6,066 nt of DNA from an uncultured Methylobacteriaceae bacterium (GTDB lineage Bacteria > Pseudomonadota > Alphaproteobacteria > Rhizobiales > Beijerinckiaceae), in NCBI GenBank assembly GCA_937872715.1, contig CALMTJ010000487.1:1-6066 (forward strand), written 5' to 3'. The translations under genes and the position numbers were made by a program. Of the stretch, positions 1-4,835 are shown piece after piece. How positions within the stretch are numbered: position 1 is the first letter of the stretch; each line of letters begins with the position of its first letter. The notes under the pieces were generated by a model. The model saw only the letters and a program-made list of their open reading frames with translations. It had not been told where the DNA came from and did not search any database.

Positions 1-13
1 GGCAGTCCGGGGG

Positions 14-56
14 CGTGCTTCGAGGGCCGCCTGCGGCGGCCACCTCAGCATGAGGG
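14..56. repeat. Double-hairpin intergenic repeat, Hyphomicrobiales type
   Basis: Two adjacent perfect small dyads are visible: GGCCGCC-TGC-GGCGGCC (25-41) and CCTCA-GCA-TGAGG (43-55). They are preceded by a CTTCGAGG block (18-25). On the minus strand the element reads CCTCATGCTGAGG, then the GC-rich hairpin, then CCTCGAAGCACG. From memory, this arrangement is typical of a short dispersed palindromic element that occurs between genes in many Hyphomicrobiales genomes, with variable hairpin cores. It lies just downstream of the GntR-type gene's stop codon, so it might also help end or stabilise that transcript. No T-tract follows the stem on the minus strand, so it is not a canonical intrinsic terminator. 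The family assignment is recalled, not searched. Confidence 0.55.
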
Positions 57-75
57 AGGAACTTTCAACGACCCT

Positions 76-783
76 TCAGGTCGTGCGGGCGCGCCGGCCC
101 TCTTCGGCCTCCGGCCGCCGCTCGGAGAGCTGCGCGTTCAGGATGATGTCGGCCGTCGCCTGGAGGTGATCCGTCAGGAGCCGCACCGCCCGGTCCGCGT
201 CGCGCGCCAGCGCGGCCTCCATGATCTCACGGTGTTCGCGGTTGAGGTCCCTCTTGTACCGGGCGAGAGGCATGGACAGCCAGCGATATCTCTCCTGCTG
301 GACATAGAGATGTTCGCGGATGCGCAGGAGCCAGGGGCTCCCGCACGCGGCGACGAGCGCTTCGTGGAACGCCGTATGCGCGGCGCCGAACTCGTCGCTG
401 AACCGCTTCGGGTCGCCCGTCGCCCGCTCGGGCGTGCGCGACAGGCGGTGGAACGAGGCGATCAGGCCCGCCTCCCAGCCGAGGTCGCCGGCCGCCATCG
501 ACTGGCGCAGGCACAGCTCCTCGACCTGGCAGCGAACATTCGTCAGGTCCCGCAGCTCATCAAGCGCCAAGGGAGCGACGAAGAAGCCGCGTTGCGGCTC
601 CATCACGATGAAGCCTTCCGAGCTCAACCGGGACAGGGCCTCGCGGACGGCGCTCGAGCCGACCGCGAGCCGCTGGCAGAGCTCGTCCACCTTCAGCTTG
701 TCCCCGGGCTGGAGCCTGCAAGCCAGAAGGTCGGCGCGAAGACGTCGATAGGCCTCCTGCGTGAGGCTCGAGCCGCGCGCCAT
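76..783 (-). CDS. GntR family transcriptional regulator, FCD-type
   Basis: This is a 235-residue DNA-binding regulator, the usual length for the FadR/FCD group of GntR proteins. Residues 7-70 form the winged helix-turn-helix, with LTQEAYRRLRADLL, then AVGSSAVREALSRLSSEGF, then a QRGFFVAP wing. Residues 75-215 form the all-helical FCD effector domain. Its expected metal-site histidines are visible as FHEAL (H140), EHREI (H184) and DHLQAT (H206). The position four residues before H140, often Asp in this family, is His136. The ERYRWLS stretch (164-170) resembles CsiR-like FCD proteins. I prefer the ATG at 781-783 because AGGTGA (788-793) lies 4 bases upstream. The longer reading from GTG at 796-798 would have no visible ribosome site. 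FCD regulators usually sense small carboxylic acids, which suits an aromatic or organic-acid cassette, but the ligand and target are unknown. It lies in the same orientation as the TetR gene, 132 bases downstream of it. Confidence 0.9.
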   Translation of the reverse strand: MARGSSLTQEAYRRLRADLLACRLQPGDKLKVDELCQRLAVGSSAVREALSRLSSEGFIVMEPQRGFFVAPLALDELRDLTNVRCQVEELCLRQSMAAGDLGWEAGLIASFHRLSRTPERATGDPKRFSDEFGAAHTAFHEALVAACGSPWLLRIREHLYVQQERYRWLSMPLARYKRDLNREHREIMEAALARDADRAVRLLTDHLQATADIILNAQLSERRPEAEEGRRARTT

Positions 784-787
784 GCGA

Positions 788-793
788 TCACCT
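788..793 (-). promoter_or_regulatory. Ribosome binding site that fixes the GntR start
   Basis: On the minus strand AGGTGA precedes the ATG at 783-781 by 4 bases. No purine-rich site precedes the alternative in-frame GTG at 798-796. This site therefore favours the 235-residue form of the regulator. Confidence 0.55.
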
Positions 794-843
794 GCCACGT
801 GGTCGAAGAGAGCCGTCTCGGGCTTCGCGTCTCCGTCCGCCCG

Positions 844-857
844 TCCCGGCGGCGGGA
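844..857. other. Small GC-rich hairpin in the TetR-GntR gap
   Basis: TCCCG-GCGG-CGGGA forms a perfect 5-bp stem in the 132-base gap between the TetR stop and the GntR start. It could attenuate or end the TetR transcript, but there is no T-run beside it and such stems are common in DNA this GC-rich. Also in this gap, a minus-strand TATAGC (893-888) could be a -10 box for the GntR gene. I found no good -35 partner, so whether GntR has its own promoter is open. Confidence 0.2.
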
Positions 858-915
858 GCCGGACGTTGGCGCGAGGCTGGACGGCCAGCTATACGGCCCC
901 GTTCAGACTTGCGCA

Positions 916-1581
916 TCACTCGCCGGCGCAGCCTCGGAGAAAGAGCCGGACCGCCATCTCGACCTTCCGGTCGATGGCGGCCGCGTCCAGCTCGACGAGT
1001 TCGCCCGTGAGAAGGCCGAGCTGGAACTCCGATATCAGCATGTCGTGGAAGAAAATCGCCAGCTCGTACGGGTCGCCGCCGGCGAGTTGGCCTGCGCGTT
1101 GGCGCTCCGCGATCCAGCCCGCGATCAACCGATAGGCGGTCTTGGGTCCGGCCTGGAAGAAGAGCCGTGCGCTCGGGGGCGATGACCGGCCGAGCGACAG
1201 CATCAGGCGGTGGAACTCGAGGATCCTCGTGCTCAGGACGTTCGTCAGGAAGGAACGCCCGATGCGGATCAGCTGACTCTCGATGGTTCCCTCCGTTTTC
1301 AGGTCGATGGAGACCTGAACGGAGGACGTCGTCTGGCGCACGACCTCCTCGAACAATCCTTCCTTGTCGCCGAAAAGGGCGTAGATCGTCGCCTTGGAGC
1401 CGCCGGTCGCCTGGATGATGTCGTTGATGGACACGGCCTCGTAGCCGCGATCGAGGAACAAGGCCGTCGCCTCCTGCACGATCTTCGCCCGGCGTTGGGC
1501 CAGGGTCATCTTCCGGGATGGCCTGGGCCCGCCCGGGTCGGGCTCCCGGGCCTGCGTTCGTCCCTGTCGCGTTGATGGCAT
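916..1581 (-). CDS. TetR/AcrR family regulator, AefR-like C-terminal domain
   Basis: This is a 221-residue one-component repressor candidate. An unusually basic, Pro/Gly-rich arm (residues 1-24) precedes the TetR DNA-binding domain (about 26-80). The domain has the family landmarks AQRRAKIVQEATALFLDRGY, then VSINDIIQATGGSKATIYALFGDKEGLF, where the recognition helix is the GGSKATIYALF part. The C-terminal half (about 85-215), with ILEFHRLMLSLGRSSPPSARLFF and then a long amphipathic stretch around AGWIAERQRAGQL, resembles the AefR-type ligand and dimerisation domain. I start at the ATG at 1581-1579. It has a short-spaced GGAG (1589-1586), whereas the internal Met25 has GGAAG directly abutting it. 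The gene is divergent from the catabolic operon, with 141 bp between them containing a dyad of TetR-operator type. The simplest inference is that it represses the operon and itself and is released by a substrate or intermediate. Confidence 0.92.
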   Translation of the reverse strand: MPSTRQGRTQAREPDPGGPRPSRKMTLAQRRAKIVQEATALFLDRGYEAVSINDIIQATGGSKATIYALFGDKEGLFEEVVRQTTSSVQVSIDLKTEGTIESQLIRIGRSFLTNVLSTRILEFHRLMLSLGRSSPPSARLFFQAGPKTAYRLIAGWIAERQRAGQLAGGDPYELAIFFHDMLISEFQLGLLTGELVELDAAAIDRKVEMAVRLFLRGCAGE

Positions 1582-1590
1582 CGTGCTCCG

Positions 1591-1605
1591 CTTCCGCTTC
1601 GGAAG
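1591..1605. other. Perfect hairpin dyad in the TetR leader
   Basis: CTTCCG-CTT-CGGAAG is a perfect 6-bp inverted repeat with a 3-base loop. It lies 9 bases upstream of the TetR start codon, immediately upstream of its weak GGAG ribosome site. It could be a second operator half-site pair or an RNA hairpin affecting TetR translation. Chance occurrence in GC-rich DNA is possible. Confidence 0.3.
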
Positions 1606-1620
1606 ATTCGTCCGGCCCTA

Positions 1621-1649
1621 TTGACACGGGCGCCAGCTCGCACCTAAAT
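1621..1649 (+). promoter_or_regulatory. Candidate sigma-70 promoter for the catabolic operon
   Basis: A perfect consensus -35 box, TTGACA, lies at 1621-1626. A 17-base spacer leads to CTAAAT (1644-1649), which matches the TATAAT consensus at only its last three positions. This A/T-containing stretch stands out in the GC-rich surroundings. Transcription would start near 1656, inside the adjacent TGTAA-N6-TTACA dyad, which would let a bound TetR protein block it. The leader would be about 65 bases to the FAH start. Confidence 0.45.
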
Positions 1650-1664
1650 GTAACGGAGATTACA
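1649..1664. promoter_or_regulatory. Candidate TetR operator, TGTAA-N6-TTACA
   Basis: TGTAACGGAGATTACA is an inverted repeat with perfect 5-bp arms and a 6-base centre, 16 bp overall, in the divergent region between the TetR gene and the FAH operon. The arms are A/T-rich in a GC-rich background. The site overlaps the predicted -10 and start region of the plus-strand promoter, and it lies upstream of the second promoter. TetR dimers commonly bind dyads of this size next to their own gene, so autoregulation and operon repression from this one site are plausible. Binding is inferred, not shown. Confidence 0.5.
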
Positions 1665-1670
1665 AGAAAG

Positions 1671-1699
1671 CCGTCAGGGCTGGCATCGATCCCCATAAT
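1671..1699 (+). promoter_or_regulatory. Second candidate promoter for the operon
   Basis: CATAAT (1694-1699) matches the -10 consensus at five of six positions. CCGTCA (1671-1676) lies 17 bases upstream as a weak -35. It is a competitor to the promoter that starts at TTGACA 1621. If this one is used, the TGTAA-N6-TTACA dyad sits just upstream of the -35 box rather than on the start site. That could mean activation or a different repression geometry. Confidence 0.3.
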
Positions 1700-1722
1700 A
1701 GGGACGGGCGGGAGGAGAAGGA

Positions 1723-2637
1723 ATGACCCCCGATTTCTGCGTGGGGACATATGCCGGCCGGGACGGCGAGCCGCGGGCCGGCGTGCTTCGCGGAGGCCGC
1801 GTCCATGACGCGTCGGCCGTTCTCGGGACCGAATCCACGATCATCGCCATGCGCGACGGCTGGACGGAGACGCGCGAGCGTCTGGCCGCCTGGGCGGCCG
1901 GCAATCCCGAGGGTGGCGTGCCGATCGAGGAGGTGCGGCTCCTCGCTCCCGTTCAGTACCCCGCCAATTTCTTCTGCGCAGGCGCGAATTACTGGGATCA
2001 TCTGGCCGAGATGGCCGAGCTCATCGTGCGGATGACCGGCAGCGCGCCGAAGACCGAGAAGGCCGCGGAGCCCTGGTTCTTCGTGCGCACCACGCGGGGG
2101 ACGATCGTGGGCAGCGACGCCTCCGTGCGCCTGCCCGGGTTCTCCAGGGAGGTGGATTGGGAGGCCGAGCTCGGCGTCGTGATCGGCACGCGTTGCAAGG
2201 ACATCGACGAGTCAGACGCGCTCTCGGCGGTGGCGGCCTACACGATCGTTAACGACTTGTCCGCCCGCGACCACGTCAAGCGCGAGGGCAGCCCCTTCAT
2301 CTACGATTGGGTCGGTCAGAAATGCTGGGACGGCTCGGCCCCGATGGGGCCCTGGCTCGTGCCGGCCCAGTTCGTGGAGAACCCGCAAGACCTCGCCATC
2401 GAGCTGACGGTCAACGGGGTCGTCAAGCAATCCTCCAATACCGGCCAGATGGTGCATTCGATCGCCGAGCAGGTGGCTTACCTGAGCCGCCACGTGACGC
2501 TGTATCCGGGCGACGTCATCGCCACGGGCACGCCGGCCGGCGTCGGCATGCCCAGGGGCGACTTCCTGAAGGCGGGCGACGAGGTCCGGGTGACCATCGC
2601 CGGCCTCGGCACCCTCACGACGAAGATGGTGGCGTGA
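1723..2637 (+). CDS. Fumarylacetoacetate hydrolase (FAH) family protein
   Basis: This is a 304-residue enzyme of the FAH superfamily, which hydrolyses C-C bonds in, decarboxylates or isomerises oxo and enol acids from aromatic-ring breakdown. An N-terminal cap region (1-70) is followed by the catalytic fold, starting at APVQYPANFFCAGANYWDHL with lid residue H93. Metal-binding acids are visible as E147 and E149 in DWEAELGVVIG and D178 in YTIVNDLSARD. The family's GDVIATGTPAGVGMP stretch is present near the C-terminus. Length and motifs suggest an intact active enzyme. A strong ribosome site, GGAGG (1711-1715), lies 7 bases before the ATG. It is the first gene of the operon, and its TGA overlaps the next ATG by one base. 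Homologues are annotated as acylpyruvase, 2-hydroxyhepta-2,4-diene-1,7-dioate isomerase or 2-keto-4-pentenoate hydratase-like. Which reaction applies here cannot be told from sequence. Processing of the dioxygenase's ring-opened product is the natural inference. Confidence 0.93.
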   Translation: MTPDFCVGTYAGRDGEPRAGVLRGGRVHDASAVLGTESTIIAMRDGWTETRERLAAWAAGNPEGGVPIEEVRLLAPVQYPANFFCAGANYWDHLAEMAELIVRMTGSAPKTEKAAEPWFFVRTTRGTIVGSDASVRLPGFSREVDWEAELGVVIGTRCKDIDESDALSAVAAYTIVNDLSARDHVKREGSPFIYDWVGQKCWDGSAPMGPWLVPAQFVENPQDLAIELTVNGVVKQSSNTGQMVHSIAEQVAYLSRHVTLYPGDVIATGTPAGVGMPRGDFLKAGDEVRVTIAGLGTLTTKMVA

Positions 2638-2993
2638 TGGACCCGCGCGCATCCTCCCTCATGGACAAGATGGCGAAGGTCCGCCTCTTCGTGATCTTCT
2701 GGACGGGCGACGGGCGCGATCTCTCCGCCCATCTCGCCGACCACCTCGAATACATGATCGCCGTCGAGAAGGACGGCCGGCTCTTCGCCTCCGGCCCTCT
2801 CGGCGAGCGCAGTCGCGGCAATGGGATGACGGTCGTGCGCGCCGACTCGGCCGCCGAGGCGGAGGCGATCGCGGCGGGCGATCCTTTCGTGAAGGCGGGG
2901 CTGCGCACCTACACGGTCGAGCCCTGGATCTTGATGGAAGGGCGGCTGAGCGTGTCCGTCAGCCTGTCCGATTGCTCGATGAGCCTCGCGTGA
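2637..2993 (+). CDS. YciI family protein, probable ring-product isomerase or lyase
   Basis: This is a 118-residue protein with the YciI ferredoxin-like fold. A strand at residues 15-22 (VRLFVIFW) is followed by ADHLEYMIAVEKDGRLFASGPL (34-55) with the conserved His36, then AEAEAIAAGDPFVKAGLRTYTVEPW (73-97) with the conserved Asp82. His and Asp are the proposed catalytic pair of the family. The YciI superfamily is related to muconolactone isomerases and includes the chlorohydroxyquinol dehydrochlorinase TftG, so a role on a ring-derived intermediate fits. The start is the ATG in a TGATG overlap with the FAH stop. No clear ribosome site is visible, so translation probably depends on re-initiation. 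Met9 and Met12 are alternative starts just before the domain and also lack a ribosome site. A Ser-rich tail (about 103-118) after the usual end of the domain is unusual. The exact reaction is unknown. Confidence 0.85.
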   Translation: MDPRASSLMDKMAKVRLFVIFWTGDGRDLSAHLADHLEYMIAVEKDGRLFASGPLGERSRGNGMTVVRADSAAEAEAIAAGDPFVKAGLRTYTVEPWILMEGRLSVSVSLSDCSMSLA

Positions 2994-3907
2994 TGAGCGC
3001 CGTCGGCGATCTCGGGCCGGGGCCGGTCGGGTTCGTAGGGCTCGGCAAGATCGGCATGCCGATCTGCCGCAACCTCCTGTCGGGCGGCGTCGGCATGCTG
3101 GGCTACCGGCGCAGCTCGATGGAGGCCTTCCGCGAGGCGGGCGGGACCGCCGCCGCCTCGCCCGCCGACGTCGCCCGGAAGGCGGCGGTCGTGCTCACCT
3201 GCGTGGACAGCGACGACGCCATGGAGACCGTCCTGTCCGGCCCGGACGGGCTGCTCGGGGCGGTGCGGCCGGGCCAGATCGTCGTGTGCCTGTCCTCGCA
3301 CCCCGTCGCCGTGAAGCGCGGCTTCGCGGACGCGCTCGCGTCGCGCGGCGCGGTCATGCTCGACGGGGAGGTCAGCGGAACGCCCGGCATGGTGGAGAGC
3401 CGCAAGGCCGCGATCTACCTGGCGGGCCCGAAGGAGGCGGCCGACGCTGTCGAGCCGGTGATCCGGGGCTTCGCGGACATCTGCCTTTATCTCGGCGCCT
3501 TCGGGGCCGCGAGCCGCGTCAAGCTCGTCAACAACTTCCTCGTCGCCCACCACATCGCCGGGACGGCGCAAGCGGTCGCGATCGCGGAGGCCTGGGAGCT
3601 CGATCCGGACCTCATGATCCCGGCCGTCGCCCAGGGGAGCGGCGCTTCCACGCAATTCGCGATCCGGGCGCCCTGGATGGCGGCGCGCCGCTTCATGCCC
3701 CAGCAGGGCGCGGCGGACGTGCTCCTCCATTACCTGGAGATGGTCCGGGACGCGGTTTCGGGCCTTCCGGTCTCGACCGAGCTCCTCGACGGCCTCATCG
3801 ACTTCTACGGCCGCGCGGCTCCCGTGGCCGGGCCGCGCGACGTCGCGGCCGTGTTCGAACTCTTCGAGCGACGCACCACTCAGGAAAAGACAGGAGACAG
3901 GCGGTGA
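2993..3907 (+). CDS. NAD(P)-dependent beta-hydroxyacid dehydrogenase family oxidoreductase
   Basis: This is a 304-residue member of the 3-hydroxyisobutyrate dehydrogenase/tartronate semialdehyde reductase family, at full family length. The N-terminal Rossmann fold opens with VGFVGLGKIGMPI (12-24, GxxGxGxxG). After strand 2, the basic GYRRSS (37-42) suggests NADP rather than NAD. The substrate loop normally reading DAPVSGG is DGEVSGTPG here (124-132). The catalytic lysine is K177 in SRVKLVNNF, followed by the all-helical C-terminal domain. The start is the ATG in a TGATG overlap with the YciI stop. A TTG seven codons upstream (2972) is less likely. The stop overlaps the dioxygenase start by four bases. 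It probably reduces or oxidises a hydroxy-acid or semialdehyde intermediate made by its neighbours. The substrate is not predictable, given the changed loop. Confidence 0.9.
   Translation: MSAVGDLGPGPVGFVGLGKIGMPICRNLLSGGVGMLGYRRSSMEAFREAGGTAAASPADVARKAAVVLTCVDSDDAMETVLSGPDGLLGAVRPGQIVVCLSSHPVAVKRGFADALASRGAVMLDGEVSGTPGMVESRKAAIYLAGPKEAADAVEPVIRGFADICLYLGAFGAASRVKLVNNFLVAHHIAGTAQAVAIAEAWELDPDLMIPAVAQGSGASTQFAIRAPWMAARRFMPQQGAADVLLHYLEMVRDAVSGLPVSTELLDGLIDFYGRAAPVAGPRDVAAVFELFERRTTQEKTGDRR
3892..3896 (+). promoter_or_regulatory. Ribosome binding site supporting a GTG start
   Basis: AGGAG lies 7 bases before the GTG at 3904-3906, inside the end of the dehydrogenase gene. This site, together with the four-base GTGA overlap with the upstream stop, decides the dioxygenase start. 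The long upstream open frame, which overlaps the dehydrogenase, is not coding. Confidence 0.65.
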
Positions 3908-4794
3908 TCCGAGTCCACAGAATTTCCCACGCGGCCTACGAGACCCCCGATCTCGTCCAGCAGACCGAGTATTACACGAACGTGATCGGGCTCACGGTCT
4001 CCGGCCAGGAGAAGGACGAGGTGTTCCTGGCGAACACGGTCGACCACCACTCGGTCGTTCTCCGGAAGGGCGACGTGGCGCGCTGCACCCATATCGGCTT
4101 CCAGCTCACGCCGGACCAGGACCTGTCGGACTTCGCCAAGCAGGTGGAGGGCAACGGCATCCGGGTGGACCGCGGCAGCGACGCGCAGCCCGGGATCGGC
4201 GAGATCCTGTCCTTCCCGGACGCGAAGGGGACGGTGATGGAGGTGTTCAAGGCTCCCGAGCCGCAGCACCAGCCCTTCGCCACCAAGGGCATCATCCCGC
4301 ACAAGCTCGGCCACGTCGCCTTCCATTGTTCGGACGTGCAGAAGACGACCAAGTGGTATTGCGACATCCTGGGCTTCCGGGTGTCGGACTGGATGGGGGA
4401 CTTCTTCTCCTTCCTGCGTTGCGGCCACGACCACCACACGATCAACCTCGTCGGCACGGGCAAGGACGCCCATTTCCATACGGCCTTCGAGCTTCGGGAC
4501 TGGGGCCATATCCAGACCTCGAGCGACCTTCTCAGCCGCCACGGCTACCGGCTGATTTGGGGTCCGGGCCGGCACGGGATCGGGCACAACCTGTTCACCT
4601 ATCACCGCGGGCCGAACGGCCTGATCGTCGAGTTCTTCGCCGAGCTCGACCAGATGACGGACGAGGCGCTCGGCTATTTCGAGCCGCGCCCGTGGCATCG
4701 GGACAACCCGCAGAAGCCGAAGGTCTGGGAGCGCGGGCCGGGCGCGTCCAACTTCTGGGGGCCGCCGCCGCCCGAAGAGATGATGAAGCTCTAG
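3904..4794 (+). CDS. Extradiol ring-cleavage dioxygenase, catechol 2,3-dioxygenase-like (VOC fold)
   Basis: This 296-residue two-domain VOC protein starts at GTG. The N-terminal domain (1-120) begins RVHRISHAAYETPDL. The C-terminal domain (about 130-250) carries the active site. Predicted Fe(II) ligands are H137 (LGHVAFH), H192 (HFHTAFEL) and E243 (LIVEFF). H177, H224 (GRHGIG) and Y233 (FTYHRG) fall where XylE has H199, H246 and Y255. The spacings 177-192-224-233-243 are identical to XylE 199-214-246-255-265, as I recall the XylE numbering. A complete extradiol site is therefore likely, meaning O2-dependent meta-cleavage of a catechol. The fingerprint differs from the classical pattern, with T232 before the Tyr and GP where DP or NP is usual. 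A Trp/Pro-rich tail (about 265-296, with NFWGPPPPEEMM near its end) follows the domain. It is the fourth gene of the operon. The catecholic substrate is unknown. Confidence 0.9.
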   Translation: MIRVHRISHAAYETPDLVQQTEYYTNVIGLTVSGQEKDEVFLANTVDHHSVVLRKGDVARCTHIGFQLTPDQDLSDFAKQVEGNGIRVDRGSDAQPGIGEILSFPDAKGTVMEVFKAPEPQHQPFATKGIIPHKLGHVAFHCSDVQKTTKWYCDILGFRVSDWMGDFFSFLRCGHDHHTINLVGTGKDAHFHTAFELRDWGHIQTSSDLLSRHGYRLIWGPGRHGIGHNLFTYHRGPNGLIVEFFAELDQMTDEALGYFEPRPWHRDNPQKPKVWERGPGASNFWGPPPPEEMMKL

Positions 4795-4835
4795 AACGAC
4801 GAAGCGTCGCAACGATGATGTGAGGGAGGGGAACA
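4795..4835 (+). other. Dioxygenase-transporter gap with ribosome site
   Basis: This is the only real gap in the operon, 41 bases. It holds a weak hairpin, CGACG-AAG-CGTCG (the left arm begins at 4797 and the right arm ends at 4809), with no T-tract. The strong ribosome site GGAGG (4825-4829) lies 6 bases before the transporter ATG. There is no convincing promoter or terminator, so the transporter is probably read from the operon transcript. The hairpin might modulate its level. Confidence 0.45.

Noticed and set aside
25..41. Intrinsic terminator for the GntR gene
   Set aside because: The stem is strong but no T-run follows it on the minus strand. The flanking motifs fit a dispersed repeat better.
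795..802. CCACGTGG palindrome upstream of the GntR start, considered as an operator
   Set aside because: At 8 bp with a CG core it is too short and too likely by chance in this DNA, and it does not resemble an FCD-type operator I can name.
166..1185. Plus-strand open frame across both regulator genes (339 codons)
   Set aside because: It covers two well-supported minus-strand genes and the gap between them. It has no domain and no ribosome site consistent with expression.
788..1750. Minus-strand open frame overlapping the TetR gene in another frame (320 codons)
   Set aside because: It is Arg/Pro/Gly-rich low-complexity translation. It runs through the divergent promoter region into the FAH start, and the TetR frame is clearly the coding one.
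2909..3730. Minus-strand open frame opposite the dehydrogenase
   Set aside because: It is an antisense shadow with biased Arg/Ala/Asp/His composition. The plus frame has intact Rossmann and catalytic motifs.
3286..3903. N-terminal extension fusing another frame of the dehydrogenase to the dioxygenase
   Set aside because: The extension is the Arg/Gly/Pro-rich off-frame reading of the dehydrogenase gene. The GTG at 3904 has a good AGGAG and the VOC domain begins right there.
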